Positions 53,212 to 63,210 are shown, counted from the first letter of the stretch. The stretch: 64,000 nt of DNA from Gemmata massiliana (GCA_000531095.1 HG799465.1:445908-509907), one strand, 5' to 3'. The notes: generated by a model not told the origin, from the sequence alone. Program-made: numbers and translations.

Positions 53212-54258
53212 CTAGCGCCAGCGGAAAATGCGAAGCGCGATCGCGAAACTGATACCGCCCCACAAAGTAAGCACGATCAGCGGGTGCGGGAGCGCCTCCC
53301 AACCGGCACCATCGTTCATGACCGCACGCAGCCCGTCGTTCAGCGCGGTAAGCGGCAGCGCCTGAATGAACGGCTGCATCCCCTCCGGGAACCGTGCCGC
53401 GGAGAAAAACACGCCCGAAAGCACGTACATCGGAAGCATGACCGCGTTCACCAGCCCCGCGACCGTTTCCATCGTGCGCGCGCGCGAACCGATGAGTAAC
53501 CCCAGCCCGGCGAACCCGGCTCCCCCGATCGCGACGAGCGCGAGAAAAACGAGCGGGTTCCCGCGCACGCGGATGTCGAACACGAGGTACGTGACCCCGA
53601 GCAAAAGCCCAATATCGATGAACGTGAAGATGAGCCGACTCAACATCATACTCAGCAGAAAATCGGACCGGCGCATCGGCGTCGCCTGGAAGCGCTTCAA
53701 GAGCTTGCGCACGCGCAGGTCACCGACCGCGAACCCCACACCGAACAACCCACCCCCGAGCAAGTTCATGCCGAGCAAGCCGGGGATCAGGAAGTCGATG
53801 TAGCGCCCACCCGGTTCAGTCACAGCGGTTTCGGTCGGGAGCGCCTGAGTCGGGTGCGCGGACCGTAACAGGGCGCGGTCTGCGGCGTTGCGCGCGAGCA
53901 CGCTTTCAGAGCGAGTCTCATCGAACAGGTACTCGTGACCGCCCGCGGTTCCCGGGCGCGGGATGACGATCACGTCCGTTTTCGACGTGCGGAGCCGCTT
54001 GCGGCTGGTCGCTTCGTCGTTGAACGCGACATTGAGCCCCGGATCGGCCCCGAGCTTCTCGCGCAACTTCTCGGCCGCGCTGGGGTTCGCCGGGTCGAAC
54101 AAGATGTCCACGTTCGATGCGGGCACGGGCTTCTCGCTGAACGCCATCCCGAGCACGCACGCGAGAATCAGCGGGAACCCGTACACCCAGAAGAGCGCCG
54201 CCGGCTCGCGGTAAAACTCGCGGAACCGGGCCAGCGTCAGTTGCCAGAGTGGAGACAT
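53212..54258 (-). CDS. ABC-2-type transporter permease
   Basis: 348 residues. An N-terminal helix (FWVYGFPLILACVLGMAF), a large extracytoplasmic domain (about 40-160) and five C-terminal helices (FLIPGLLGMNLLGGGLFGVG, LIFTFIDIGLLLGVTYLVFD, VFLALVAIGGAGFAGLGLLI, VNAVMLPMYVLSGVFFSAA, LIVLTLWGGISFAIALRIF). The ABC2_membrane_3/NodJ-like layout. It pairs with the upstream ATPase gene and would export an unknown substrate. Confidence 0.88.
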   Translation of the reverse strand: MSPLWQLTLARFREFYREPAALFWVYGFPLILACVLGMAFSEKPVPASNVDILFDPANPSAAEKLREKLGADPGLNVAFNDEATSRKRLRTSKTDVIVIPRPGTAGGHEYLFDETRSESVLARNAADRALLRSAHPTQALPTETAVTEPGGRYIDFLIPGLLGMNLLGGGLFGVGFAVGDLRVRKLLKRFQATPMRRSDFLLSMMLSRLIFTFIDIGLLLGVTYLVFDIRVRGNPLVFLALVAIGGAGFAGLGLLIGSRARTMETVAGLVNAVMLPMYVLSGVFFSAARFPEGMQPFIQALPLTALNDGLRAVMNDGAGWEALPHPLIVLTLWGGISFAIALRIFRWR

Positions 54259-54350
54259 AGTTCCGAGTTCCAGGTGCCCAGTTCCAGAGTTAAAAACACA
54301 CGTTCCGGTTCGAGTCGGTTTTCAACTCAGAACCTGGAACTCGGAACTAT
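54257..54350. repeat. Inverted repeat between ATPase and permease genes
   Basis: The 19-base arms ATAGTTCCGAGTTCCAGGT (54257-54275) and 54332-54350 are perfectly complementary around a 56-base centre. The ATPase stop lies inside the right arm and the permease start inside the left. Confidence 0.6.
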
Positions 54351-55296
54351 GATTCGTCGCGCAGGTGGCGCCCGGTAAGCGTTACGAACACGTCTTCGAG
54401 GGTTGCAGTGCGAGTCGTGAGGCCCGCGATCTTCACTCCGACCGTTCGCACAAGGTCGAGAAGTGCGGGAAGCGCGCGGTGCGGCTCGCTCGCGGTGATC
54501 GTAACGTGGTCGCCCTCTTCTCGCACCGAGTTCACGGTAGGCAGATTCGAGAGTTCGGCGGTTCGGGGGCGAGTTGAACTGGTCGGATCGATATCGAGAT
54601 CGATGACGTGCTCCCCACCAACGCGGGCGATCAGTTCCGCGGGCGTGCCGAGCGCGATCACCTTTCCGTGGTCGATCACCGCGACGCGGTCGCACAACCG
54701 CTCGGCTTCGTCCATGTAGTGCGTGGTGATAACGACCGTGCGCCCGCGGTCCTTGATCGAGCGAATCACGTCCCAGAGCTGGCGCCGGGATTGCGGGTCA
54801 AGCCCCGTAGTCGGCTCGTCGAGGAAGAGCAACTCTGGGTCGCCGACGAGCGCGGTGGCAACCGCGAGCCGCTGGCGCTGCCCACCGGAGAGCTTGTCGA
54901 CGTAAAGCGTTTGGCCTTCTCTTTCGAGGCTCACGCGGCCGATGGCCTTCGTTCCGGCGCGATGCCGACCGAGTAGAACGAGCGAAACAGCGTAACCGTT
55001 TCGCGCACCGTGAGTTTGTCCGAGAGCCGCGTTTCCTGAAGCGAGATCCCGATCTTGTTGCGGATCTCGGTGTCGTTTGTGCCCCACTTCAGCCCGAGGA
55101 TCTCCACCTCGCCCGCGGTCGGGTCGAGCAGCCCCTCGATGATTTCGAGGGTCGTGGTCTTTCCGGCCCCGTTGGGACCGAGCAGCCCGAAGCACTCCCC
55201 GACGTTCACCTCCAGATCGAGACCGCGCACGGCCTCGACCGGCGGTCGAGCGGGGTACGTCTTCACGAGGCCGCTAACGCGAATGGCAGGGATCAT
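54347..55296 (-). pseudogene. ABC transporter ATPase, split by a one-base frameshift
   Basis: From ATG 55296 (MIPAIRVSGLVKTYPAR) the frame shows Walker A GLLGPNGAGKTTTLEI and the Q-loop ISLQETRLSD, then shifts after SVGIAPER near 54957. One added G (CGAAGG to CGGAAGG) restores KAIGRVSLEREGQTLYVDKL and the signature KLSGGQRQRLAVATAL, Walker B LLFLDEPTTGLDP and H-loop VVITTHYMDEAE, to the stop at 54347, about 316 residues. As written both halves would be dead. It would power the neighbouring permease. Confidence 0.82.
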
Positions 55297-55418
55297 ACGT
55301 TCAGATTTAGGGAAACGGGAACGAAACGGTCACCGTTATGGGCGCGAGAAATGTAACCCGGTGCCAAATCCGTTCGGGGTCGGGCGACCGACACAGACAC
55401 CGCCGCGCACAATGAGGT

Positions 55419-56261
55419 TCACAGAAATCCGCGACGCGCCAAACACGCGAAGTCCATCCCCCACGCGACGCCGATGTGAAGCGCGGCGCCGAGCCAGACC
55501 GACCGCGTAACGAGGCTCATGAACCCGAGCACGACGCCCGCAATAATCGACGCGGTCGCTTCCGGCATGGGCTTACCGAAGTGAATGAGGACGTAGGGCA
55601 CGACCGAGACGAACACCGTGTACATGCCGAACCGGTGCTTGGTTCCGTGAATGATGAACCCGCGGAAGAAGAATTCCAGACTCACGAACTGTGCGGCGTA
55701 AGCAAGTTCCCATTTCCACAAGTCTTTCCGAACGTGCTCAGGCGAACCGAACCGAAAGAACGGGTACGTTTGCTGGAACCGGTCCTCGCCCGAGCAGACC
55801 CACACGAGCGGGACCATGACCAGCGTGAACAACACGTACAGCGGCCACGCATTGAGGACGCCGCGTAACTTCAGCCCGTAATCGGCCGGGCGCGCACGAA
55901 ACCCAATCGTGAGAACCAGTAGCGGAATGATCGCATACGTGAGGACCGCGATACCCGCCCACCACAGGCGGGCAGCGAGCTGGTCGCCGCTCCATTTGCG
56001 AAGTATCGCGTCGACCTCGGCGCCGGAATCCGGTCCACTGAACGTGGACGCCAGGAACCGGGCCGTTCCGAGCACCTGACCGGGGGTCGCGGTGTACTGC
56101 TGAAGCGTGAGGCAAATCGCGGCGGTGAGCAGAACCGTGGGCGTCTTCCAGTCGACCCGCCGGCCCTCGTCGGAAAGCCGGTACGCGAGCGACTCCGCTT
56201 CGACCCGACGGAGCGGCTCGCCGAACCACGTTTGCCAAACGTGCAGCAACAGTTTGGTCAT
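55419..56261 (-). CDS. CPBP-family intramembrane metalloprotease
   Basis: 280 residues with eight or so hydrophobic segments. CPBP/Abi motifs: FVSLEFFFRGFII (ExxxR; only the second Glu of the usual EE pair is present), YVLIHFGKP (FxxxH-like) and LGAALHIGVAWGMD. Members process prenylated or other membrane substrates; many have unknown roles. Upstream helices include PTVLLTAAICLTLQQY and IAVLTYAIIPLLVLTI. Confidence 0.8.
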   Translation of the reverse strand: MTKLLLHVWQTWFGEPLRRVEAESLAYRLSDEGRRVDWKTPTVLLTAAICLTLQQYTATPGQVLGTARFLASTFSGPDSGAEVDAILRKWSGDQLAARLWWAGIAVLTYAIIPLLVLTIGFRARPADYGLKLRGVLNAWPLYVLFTLVMVPLVWVCSGEDRFQQTYPFFRFGSPEHVRKDLWKWELAYAAQFVSLEFFFRGFIIHGTKHRFGMYTVFVSVVPYVLIHFGKPMPEATASIIAGVVLGFMSLVTRSVWLGAALHIGVAWGMDFACLARRGFL

Positions 56262-56337
56262 CGGCCCGAATCACCGCGGAGAACGAACGGGAGTGTCTGC
56301 GAAAGTGTACTGGCGCTCCGAGAAATGAGAAAGAGCG

Positions 56338-56928
56338 CTACTCTTTGCCGAGCACCAGATCCACCACCCAGCACCCGCGCACGTGCGGCCCCGGGCCGCG
56401 GCAGTGGTCCAGCACATCGGCACGGTCGCAGCCCGCGTCCTGGAGCGCGTCCGCCAGGATCGGCATCGCGCCGAACTCGCGCGACTCGTACATCTGCGCC
56501 GCCAGCGCGACAGCGGTCGAGGTGCGCCACGCGGAGGAGAAGGCGACGGGGCGGAACGGGTTGCCGATGACTTCGTGAATCAGCCTTAGTGGGTAATCGG
56601 CCAGAGTAGTATGATTGAACGCGACGAGCTTCCTCAACGCCTTCACCACGCCGTTTGTGTCGGTCGGCCACAAGATGTGAGCGAATCTCCAGTTCCCGGG
56701 ACGGGCGTAAAGCTCCGACTCGAATTCGTCCCACGGCCGCGGTCGGTCCGCTGCGGCTTCGATGAGGTCTTCACAGAGCTTCGCATCTCCGCTCTCAGGG
56801 AGGCGTTGCAGGCCGCGGACGAAAGCCGCGGCGATTAGTCGCATTTTCCGAATCGATGCGTGTTCTTGCACGACGAGAAACTGCCGCGGGTAGGCATCAT
56901 TCTCATTCAGCCATTCCGCTTCGGTCAT
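56338..56928 (-). CDS. Gemmata-specific MTEAEWL-family protein
   Basis: 196 residues. MTEAEWLNENDAYPRQFLVV at the start, ADYPLRLIHEVIGNPFRPVA in the middle and CRGPGPHVRGCWVVDLVLGK at the end form a family copied many times in Gemmata-like genomes, often near TIGR02996 proteins. Mostly helical; the conserved Cys/His near the C-terminus (DHCRGPGPH) may bind metal. Function unknown. Confidence 0.75.
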   Translation of the reverse strand: MTEAEWLNENDAYPRQFLVVQEHASIRKMRLIAAAFVRGLQRLPESGDAKLCEDLIEAAADRPRPWDEFESELYARPGNWRFAHILWPTDTNGVVKALRKLVAFNHTTLADYPLRLIHEVIGNPFRPVAFSSAWRTSTAVALAAQMYESREFGAMPILADALQDAGCDRADVLDHCRGPGPHVRGCWVVDLVLGKE

Positions 56929-56977
56929 CGGTTATCCCCGGAAACCGCTCCAGCATGACCGATCTGCGGCCACGGGT

Positions 56978-57853
56978 CTACTCATCGAACAAATTCGGCG
57001 GTTGCGGTGGATCGATCACCGTGAGGCCGGGCGTGTCGCGGAGCACCTTTTCGAGCCGCTTTGCGTTCGCGATCGCGTCCGGCATCCCCGCGCGCTGGTA
57101 CTCGTCGGCGGTGATCTCCAAACTTGTTTCCCGTGTACCCACGCAGTTGTTGAAGAAAATCAGTGCCTCGTCCGCGCGGCCCTTTTCGGCCGCGGTCTTC
57201 AGTCCCACAGCCCACTCGCGTAGCTCGGCCTCAGTGTAGTCGTAAGCGTAGCGCAGTTTACCGTCCTGATACCAGTTGTCGGCGTTCTGGGAATGGAGCC
57301 GAGCGTAGATGCGGCGGTTCGCGATTCGTAGGCCGCGCGGGAACAGTGTGGGAACGTCGGGGACACCTACACTCACCAGGTCCAGATCGACGTGCTCCAT
57401 CCACTCGCGCAAGTTCGGCGCGTTCCAGGACCGGTGCCGGAACTCTACCGCCACCCGGTGCGGCTTCAGTTGCGCGCCGACGTGCGTGATCCACGCGCGG
57501 TTGTCGGCAGTGTTATGGAACGCTTCCGGTACCTGGAAGATCAACCCGAGCGACTTCCCCGTCGCGACGAGGTGATCGGCGGCCTGTTTGAACGCCGGGA
57601 TGTCGTCGACCGACCTCTCGTGGCTCACGGACTTCGGCACCTTGAGCGTGTAGCCGAACCCGGGCGGCGACCGACGGGCCATCTTCGTGATCTGCTCGCG
57701 CGTCGGCGGGCGGTAGAACGACGAGTTGATTTCGACGGCCGCGAACCGCGTCGCGTAGTACGGCAGCATGTCGTGTTGTGTGGTGCCGCGCGGGTAGAAC
57801 CCGCCGACCCACGCGGGGTACGCATAGCCCGCCGTACTGATCCGAACGTTCAT
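56978..57853 (-). CDS. DUF72-family protein
   Basis: 291 residues, a TIM-barrel DUF72 protein: VRISTAGYAYPAWVGGFYPR, FAAVEINSSFYRPPTREQIT, FGYTLKVPKSVSHER, VAVEFRHRSWN and EALIFFNNCVGTRE. Such proteins are widespread and their reaction is not established; conserved Glu and Asn residues suggest a barrel enzyme related to xylose-isomerase-like folds. The start is the ATG before the first strand. Confidence 0.88.
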   Translation of the reverse strand: MNVRISTAGYAYPAWVGGFYPRGTTQHDMLPYYATRFAAVEINSSFYRPPTREQITKMARRSPPGFGYTLKVPKSVSHERSVDDIPAFKQAADHLVATGKSLGLIFQVPEAFHNTADNRAWITHVGAQLKPHRVAVEFRHRSWNAPNLREWMEHVDLDLVSVGVPDVPTLFPRGLRIANRRIYARLHSQNADNWYQDGKLRYAYDYTEAELREWAVGLKTAAEKGRADEALIFFNNCVGTRETSLEITADEYQRAGMPDAIANAKRLEKVLRDTPGLTVIDPPQPPNLFDE

Positions 57854-58025
57854 TCCGGTTTGTAGGTTGTGTACACAGAGTGGGCGAGAAGCTTATTCTA
57901 ACCGCACTCTGTCACGCACGGAAACTCGGTGAGCCAATGCGCACGCGCCGTTACGGTTCGGTTGCGCACCACCAATCACTCTCGCGGTTACACTGAGCAG
58001 ATCCACAAGCCCCCGGAGACCGTTC

Positions 58026-58715
58026 ATGTCTGCTCAGATGTTCGGCGAATTGCTTCCGAACGGCATCTCCATTCTCATCGGCATCTGTGTAACGCTGGTC
58101 GGGTTTCGCGTCTTCGGGAAGAAACCGGGCGTGAGCGAAGAAGCCGATCGGTGGCACGCGAAGACCGGGAAGTGGTTCAAGCTTATCGGCCCGGTGATCG
58201 TGCTCGGCGGCCTCGTGTCGCTCGTCGCAACGACCGGCAAAGGTTGGTCGCGGACGGCCGATGGTTGGAGCCGCCACACCACCACAGACGGAGCGTGCAG
58301 TGTCGAATTCCCGCACGCCCCGCAACACGATGTAGGTTCCGAGGGAGAGGAGGACCGACTCGTGGTATCTCTCTCGGACCGCAATGTGAATTATTCACTC
58401 ACGTTCTCGGATGTCCCGGAATGGAAAGACATTCCACTCGAAGAACAGTTCAACAGGCTCCGCGAGCACTATATGGGCAAGTCGTCGGGTAGCACGACGC
58501 CGTTGCTACTCGATGAGCACGTGCTCAACGAACACGGCTTCCCCGGTCACGAATACCACATCGCGGTCGGGCACCAGTTCGTCACGCGGATCAAGGTGTT
58601 CATCAACGGCTCGCGCGTCTACCGCGCCATCGCGGTGAACCCGCCCGATATCGAACTCGATCGCAAGTCCCAACGGTTCATCGACTCCTTCCGCTTCGAG
58701 ATCCGCAAGCCGTAA
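58026..58715 (+). CDS. Membrane protein of unknown function
   Basis: 229 residues. Two hydrophobic helices (GISILIGICVTLVGFRVFG and LIGPVIVLGGLVSLVATTG) flank a short loop. The extracytoplasmic part reads like PsbP/DUF-type beta domains (RHTTTDGACSVEFPHAPQ, VYRAIAVNPPDIELDR, FIDSFRFEIRKP). Not assigned to a family with confidence. Confidence 0.7.
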   Translation: MSAQMFGELLPNGISILIGICVTLVGFRVFGKKPGVSEEADRWHAKTGKWFKLIGPVIVLGGLVSLVATTGKGWSRTADGWSRHTTTDGACSVEFPHAPQHDVGSEGEEDRLVVSLSDRNVNYSLTFSDVPEWKDIPLEEQFNRLREHYMGKSSGSTTPLLLDEHVLNEHGFPGHEYHIAVGHQFVTRIKVFINGSRVYRAIAVNPPDIELDRKSQRFIDSFRFEIRKP

Positions 58716-58793
58716 TGCTAAGTGTTCTCTCTACGCCATCGCCATTTGGGTTACCGCACGGTACGATGCACACTCACCACTGAGAGTCGCACC

Positions 58794-59813
58794 ATGTCGA
58801 AAGCCAAGAAGCCGGTGTTGGCGAAGCTGTCCGACCTCCAGCAAGGGAATTACGTCGACTGCTTCGTGCAACTCGCGGAGAAGCAGCGCAAAACACTGGC
58901 GGACGGCAAACCGTTCATCACCTGTAAATATCGCGACGCCAAGCGCACCGTTGGCGCCGTGCCCATTTGGGGCGACGCGCCGCTGTTCGAGCCGGCTCTG
59001 GATTGGCAGGTCGGGCAGTTCTTCAAGGTGCGTGCGACCTACACCGAGCACGAAAAATACGGCCCGCAACTCGATGTCGAGCAGATTCGGCAGGTCGAGG
59101 ACCGCGACCGCACGGACGGGTTCAGTGAACTCGATTTCGTGGAGCGCTCCCGGCACGACCCGGCCGAGATGTTTGCGGAACTCGAAACCATCGTGAACGG
59201 CGAGATCGTCGACAGCCCGCTCCGCGTGCTCGTGCTGAATCTGCTCACCACACATGCCGCGACGCTCAAAACGCTCCCGGCCTCCACTCGACACTTCTAT
59301 ACGTTCGCGGGCGGCTGGCTCGAACACACGCTCTCGGTCACGCGCTCGTGTATCTGGCTGTCGGACCGGTACGCCGCACAGTTCCCTGAACTGAACCCGC
59401 CCCTCAATCGTGGGCTGGTGGTCGCAGCCGCTGTCCTGCACGACATCGGCCGGGTCCGCGGGGTGGACCTGCCGCCCGGCCAGCCCGGTCACGTGAATGT
59501 TCCCGGCGAGTTATTCGGGCACCTGTTCCTCGGCTACGACATGATCCGCACGGCCGCGCACACGGTACCCGATCTCGATCCCGAGCTACTCGACCTCCTG
59601 TTACACTGCGTCATCACTCCGCTGCGGCTCCCGGAGCGCGGGGCGTCGCGGTTCCCGTGCATCCCCGAAGCCCTGATCCTCCACCACGCGGACGAACTCG
59701 ACGGGAAGATGGAAATGCACGTCCGGTGCCTCACCCGCGACACCTCCGAAGGCCCGTTCACCGACCGCGACCCCATCCTCGGGCGCCCGCTGTTAAAAGC
59801 GCGCAAGGTGTGA
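58794..59813 (+). CDS. OB-fold/HD-domain 3'-5' exonuclease-like protein (YhaM type)
   Basis: 339 residues from ATG 58794. An N-terminal OB-like domain (LQQGNYVDCFVQLAEKQRKT, KPFITCKYRDAKRTVGAVPI, WQVGQFFKVRATYTEHEKYG) followed by an HD phosphohydrolase domain: GGWLEHTLSVTR (H), AAAVLHDIGRVRG (HD), LFGHLFLGYDM (H) and LHHADELDGKMEM (D). This is the YhaM/CBF1 arrangement, a 3'-5' exoribonuclease in Firmicutes. Nuclease activity is inferred. Confidence 0.88.
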   Translation: MSKAKKPVLAKLSDLQQGNYVDCFVQLAEKQRKTLADGKPFITCKYRDAKRTVGAVPIWGDAPLFEPALDWQVGQFFKVRATYTEHEKYGPQLDVEQIRQVEDRDRTDGFSELDFVERSRHDPAEMFAELETIVNGEIVDSPLRVLVLNLLTTHAATLKTLPASTRHFYTFAGGWLEHTLSVTRSCIWLSDRYAAQFPELNPPLNRGLVVAAAVLHDIGRVRGVDLPPGQPGHVNVPGELFGHLFLGYDMIRTAAHTVPDLDPELLDLLLHCVITPLRLPERGASRFPCIPEALILHHADELDGKMEMHVRCLTRDTSEGPFTDRDPILGRPLLKARKV

Positions 59814-59864
59814 CGGTATCTCTTGTCGCGAGAGAAGTGAAAGAACCAACCGCGGAGAACCCAC

Positions 59865-60359
59865 GTGAGCGCGACCGCAACGAGCCTTTACGACGTCCCC
59901 GTTACCACGATCGACAACACGCCGACCACACTGGAACAGCACCGCGGTAAGGTGCTGCTCGTCGTGAACGTCGCCAGTAAGTGCGGGTTCACCGGGCAGT
60001 ACAAGGGGCTGGAAGAACTGTACCGCAAGTACAAGGACCGCGGGCTGGTACTGCTCGGGTTCCCGTGCAACCAGTTCATGGCCCAGGAACCGGGCAACGC
60101 GGAAGAGATTCAGTCGTTCTGCTCGCTGAAGTACGACGTGACGTTCCCGATGTTCGCGAAGGTGGACGTAAACGGGAAGAACGAGCACCCGCTGTACTCG
60201 CACCTCAAGGACGCGGCTCGCGGTACGCTGGGAACGCGCGGCATCAAATGGAACTTCACCAAGTTCCTCGTGGACCGCGCCGGGAACGTGGTCGCGCGAT
60301 ACGGGCCGATGACCGCCCCGCACCAACTCACCGCCGATATCGAACGCCTGTTGGGGTAA
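59865..60359 (+). CDS. Glutathione peroxidase (Cys type)
   Basis: 164 residues from GTG 59865 (GGAG eight bases upstream). Peroxidatic Cys in NVASKCGFTGQYKGLEEL, then GFPCNQFMAQEPGNAEE (resolving region) and KWNFTKFLVDRAGNVVARYG (Trp and Asn of the catalytic tetrad). It reduces peroxides, probably through thioredoxin. The active site is Cys here, unlike the selenocysteine-type gene at 6764. The next gene starts four bases later. Confidence 0.95.
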   Translation: MSATATSLYDVPVTTIDNTPTTLEQHRGKVLLVVNVASKCGFTGQYKGLEELYRKYKDRGLVLLGFPCNQFMAQEPGNAEEIQSFCSLKYDVTFPMFAKVDVNGKNEHPLYSHLKDAARGTLGTRGIKWNFTKFLVDRAGNVVARYGPMTAPHQLTADIERLLG

Positions 60360-60363
60360 CGGA

Positions 60364-61038
60364 ATGAGCGACGAAGCCGGCTTCCTGAAAGCGATCGCAG
60401 ACCGACCGGGCGAGCGCGCCACGCGGCTCGCCTATGCCGATTGGCTGGAGGAGAACGGGCGCCCCCAAGAAGCTGAATTCCTGAAAGTGCAGTTCCAGAT
60501 CGAGGAAATGAACACCCGGCTCATCGAACTCGGCGGGCAACTCGATGCGAAGTGGCTGACTGCGATTGGAAACGTTCGTACCGAATCACTTCAGTTCACC
60601 TTGCGAACAAGGCGCGTACTCACGTTGTGCGAGCTACGACAGTGGGATTTTTATGCGAGTTTACTGGAAGATCGTTCGATGATCGAAGAGGTCCAGCGCA
60701 TTGTCGCAGAGGAAGAATCGCGACAGGGGCAGCGCCCTTATCTCATTCAGCACATCGAACAAGAAAGACCATCTTCGATTAAGCCACTGGAAATGCTACC
60801 TACAGATGGGTTATGGGAATTTCTACCTACAAGTGAGTCGTTGGGGGTGACGTTGCCTACGATCGTGTGCGTCGGACGGTTTCAATCATTCCAATCCGCA
60901 CGAACCCCAAACCAGAACGCCTCCGAACTCACAATCATCTGGTTTCAAGACGAGTACGCATTCCCAATTGATCCCGGTGTGCGCGAACAGATCCGCGCCC
61001 TTGACTGGAATCAGCACGCACATGATTTCAGTTGGTGA
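60364..61038 (+). CDS. TIGR02996-domain protein (Gemmata-type)
   Basis: 224 residues. DEAGFLKAIADRPGERATRL, AYADWLEENGRPQEAEFLKV is the TIGR02996 domain, paralogous to the one at 39678-40379. The remainder is a variable region with no known domain (VLTLCELRQWDFYASLLEDR, LTIIWFQDEYAFPIDPG). Its 3' end nearly touches the convergent WD40 gene. Function unknown. Confidence 0.8.
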   Translation: MSDEAGFLKAIADRPGERATRLAYADWLEENGRPQEAEFLKVQFQIEEMNTRLIELGGQLDAKWLTAIGNVRTESLQFTLRTRRVLTLCELRQWDFYASLLEDRSMIEEVQRIVAEEESRQGQRPYLIQHIEQERPSSIKPLEMLPTDGLWEFLPTSESLGVTLPTIVCVGRFQSFQSARTPNQNASELTIIWFQDEYAFPIDPGVREQIRALDWNQHAHDFSW

Positions 61039-61040
61039 CG

Positions 61041-62024
61041 TCACTTCACCGGCACGTCCCACAGCTTCACGGTGCCATCGCTGCCCGCGGAGACGAGCGT
61101 CTTGCCGTCCGGGGTGAACCCCACGCCGAACACGGCGCCGCGGTGACCGGTCAGCGTCTTCACTTCCGCACCGTCGGCCGCGGTCCACAACTTCACGATG
61201 CCATCTTCGTGACCGGTTGCCAGGAACTTACCGTCGCAATCGAACGCGACCGCCCGCGTGCCACCAGCGCTGCCCAGTTTCGGGCGCTCGGATTTGTCGG
61301 CCAGTGTCCACCACCGCGTGCCGCCCGTGGCAGCCGCCGCGAGTGTTTTACCGTCCGCAGAAACGGCCAAAGCGTAAACGCGGTGCTTCTCAACTGGCAA
61401 CGGACCAAGTGGTGCGCCGGTCGACCAGTTCCACAAGCGCACGCCACCATCCTCACCCGCAGAAGCCAGCGCCTTGCTGTCCGCGAACGCGAGCGCGTGA
61501 ATCCGTCGCGTGTGGCCCTTCAGAGTGCGAATCGGTTTCCCGTCCGGCACGGTCCACAGACGAACGATGTGATCGCCACCCGCCGAAGCCAGCGTTTTGC
61601 CATCCGGAGCGAACGCGACACATTCAACGGTCGCGTCCGAAGCGTTAATGACCGCGCCGGGCGTTCCTGTCGCCGCGTCCCACAGGCGCACGGTCCGATC
61701 GTCACCGCAGGAACTCAGTGTTTTGGAGTCGGGAGAGAAGGCGAGGCCGAACACCTTACCCGTGTGGCCTTCGAGTGTGAATTTCGTGGTGGTCGCACCC
61801 GCATCCCACACGCGGATCACTTTGTCTTCACCCGCCGCGGCGATCAGTGCCCCATCAGGTGACACCGCGACCACGCGAACGCTCCCACCCGCGCTCAAGC
61901 TGACGCGCTCCTGACCGCGTGGCCACAGCAGCCACACGCCAGCACCGACGAGAATAACGGGCAGGAAAAAAGTCGCGCCGCGAACCCATCCGCGGCGCGA
62001 AGACGTGGCAGTATCTGTGGTCAT
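61041..62024 (-). CDS. Membrane-anchored WD40-repeat protein
   Basis: 327 residues. One N-terminal transmembrane helix (GATFFLPVILVGAGVWLLWP), then seven WD40 blades each with the SPDG...GEDKVIRVWD pattern (VFGLAFSPDSKTLSSCGDDR, VECVAFAPDGKTLASAGGDH, VFGVGFTPDGKTLVSAGSDG). A complete seven-bladed propeller, probably outside the cytoplasm as a binding scaffold. The stop is two bases from the convergent gene. Confidence 0.88.
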   Translation of the reverse strand: MTTDTATSSRRGWVRGATFFLPVILVGAGVWLLWPRGQERVSLSAGGSVRVVAVSPDGALIAAAGEDKVIRVWDAGATTTKFTLEGHTGKVFGLAFSPDSKTLSSCGDDRTVRLWDAATGTPGAVINASDATVECVAFAPDGKTLASAGGDHIVRLWTVPDGKPIRTLKGHTRRIHALAFADSKALASAGEDGGVRLWNWSTGAPLGPLPVEKHRVYALAVSADGKTLAAAATGGTRWWTLADKSERPKLGSAGGTRAVAFDCDGKFLATGHEDGIVKLWTAADGAEVKTLTGHRGAVFGVGFTPDGKTLVSAGSDGTVKLWDVPVK

Positions 62025-62031
62025 AGATGGC

Positions 62032-62949
62032 TCAATAATCCCCGATCACTTCACCACCCGCGCGGGTTCCGAGCCGCTCCCAGGTTACCGGGTTGACCGT
62101 GTTCTGGATGACTCGCACGGACCCGTCGCACAGGAGGAAGTTCACGCCCTGCGTGTGGTTGCTGTTGGAGTCTTCGACGTGATCGAGTGCGTTGTTCGGG
62201 ACGCGCCCGTCGACCGCTTCTCCCGTGTTCGTCAGGCACAGCGTCGGCGGCCCCTCGAACTCGTAGGCCGGATTCAGAGGCGGATTCGCGCAACCGGTCA
62301 CCGCGCCCACCCACGTCGTTTGCGGCGACCGCTTGCTCCCGCGCTCACCGACCATGAGCGTGTTGCTCAGACCGTCGGTGATGTCGCCCGCACGAACCTT
62401 GCTGTTGCGGTACAGCACACCGTTAGCCGTGTCCGGGTACCCCGTTACCTCGAACGTGCCGCCCACACCGACGTAATTGGCAAACGCGACTGTCGTCAGC
62501 ACGGTGCCGCTCTCGTCCACCGCGTTGAACGTCGGCGAAGTCGGGTTGTCCGACGGGCACAGGAACACCGGGATCTGCCGCACGCGCGCCGAAGCGTTGG
62601 CAGAATCGCGGATGTCCAGGGCGTAGTTGATAGTGCGAGCGAGGTTGTCTTGCTCCAGATCGGGGAGCAATACCGCGGCCCACCCCCAGCCCGGCCCGGT
62701 ACCGTCACCGTTGGTCGAAGCGGCACCAGAGCTGAACCCCGCCGGGAACCGCTCCATCCGCGAATGGTAGCTGTGCATCGCGAGGCCGATTTGCTTCAAG
62801 TTGTTCTGACACTTCATCCGGGCCGCGGCTTCGCGCACCTTCTGCACGGCCGGCAAAAGCAACCCGATGAGGATCGCGATGATGGCAATCACGACCAGCA
62901 GTTCAATCAGCGTGAACCCGCGCGGCGACTTCGGATGATACTTCGACAC
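62032..62949 (-). CDS. DUF1559 pseudopilin-like protein
   Basis: 305 residues from GTG 62949 (GGAGG upstream). Type-IV-pilin-like prepilin signal [20 protein letters not shown], helix [20 protein letters not shown], then the DUF1559 body ([54 protein letters not shown]). The H-x9-G DUF1559 C-terminal motif [15 protein letters not shown] is intact. The family is expanded in planctomycetes; surface or secretion role inferred. An ATG eight codons upstream is a weaker start. Confidence 0.92.
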   Translation of the reverse strand: MSKYHPKSPRGFTLIELLVVIAIIAILIGLLLPAVQKVREAAARMKCQNNLKQIGLAMHSYHSRMERFPAGFSSGAASTNGDGTGPGWGWAAVLLPDLEQDNLARTINYALDIRDSANASARVRQIPVFLCPSDNPTSPTFNAVDESGTVLTTVAFANYVGVGGTFEVTGYPDTANGVLYRNSKVRAGDITDGLSNTLMVGERGSKRSPQTTWVGAVTGCANPPLNPAYEFEGPPTLCLTNTGEAVDGRVPNNALDHVEDSNSNHTQGVNFLLCDGSVRVIQNTVNPVTWERLGTRAGGEVIGDY

Positions 62950-63054
62950 CGTATGACCTCCGCGAGCAATCAATAACCCTCAATACGAAGATACAGACAG
63001 AGTAGTTCAAAGTAAAACCGCTTTCGCCGATTTTATCCCCGGGTGGGGGGGTAC

Positions 63055-63210
63055 GGGCTCCCGCCCTGTGCTACGAACGCCGGCCGCTCCGCGGCGTGAA
63101 AGACATTGGCCTTCACCACATCGAGACCGTGGTGAAGGCCAATCAGAGTGCGAATCGGTGTTGCTTTTCGCCCCGGAGGGGCCGACTTCCGTAGCACAGG
63201 GCGGAAGCCC
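63055..63210. repeat. Nested inverted repeats
   Basis: Outer arms 63055-63075 and 63190-63210 match at 20 of 21 positions (core CCGCCCTGTGCTACG). Inside, ATTGGCCTTCACCAC (63105-63119) pairs perfectly with 63129-63143. No gene. Confidence 0.6.

Noticed and set aside
59865-60359. Glutathione peroxidase as a second selenoprotein
   Set aside because: The active-site codon is TGC (Cys), with no in-frame UGA.
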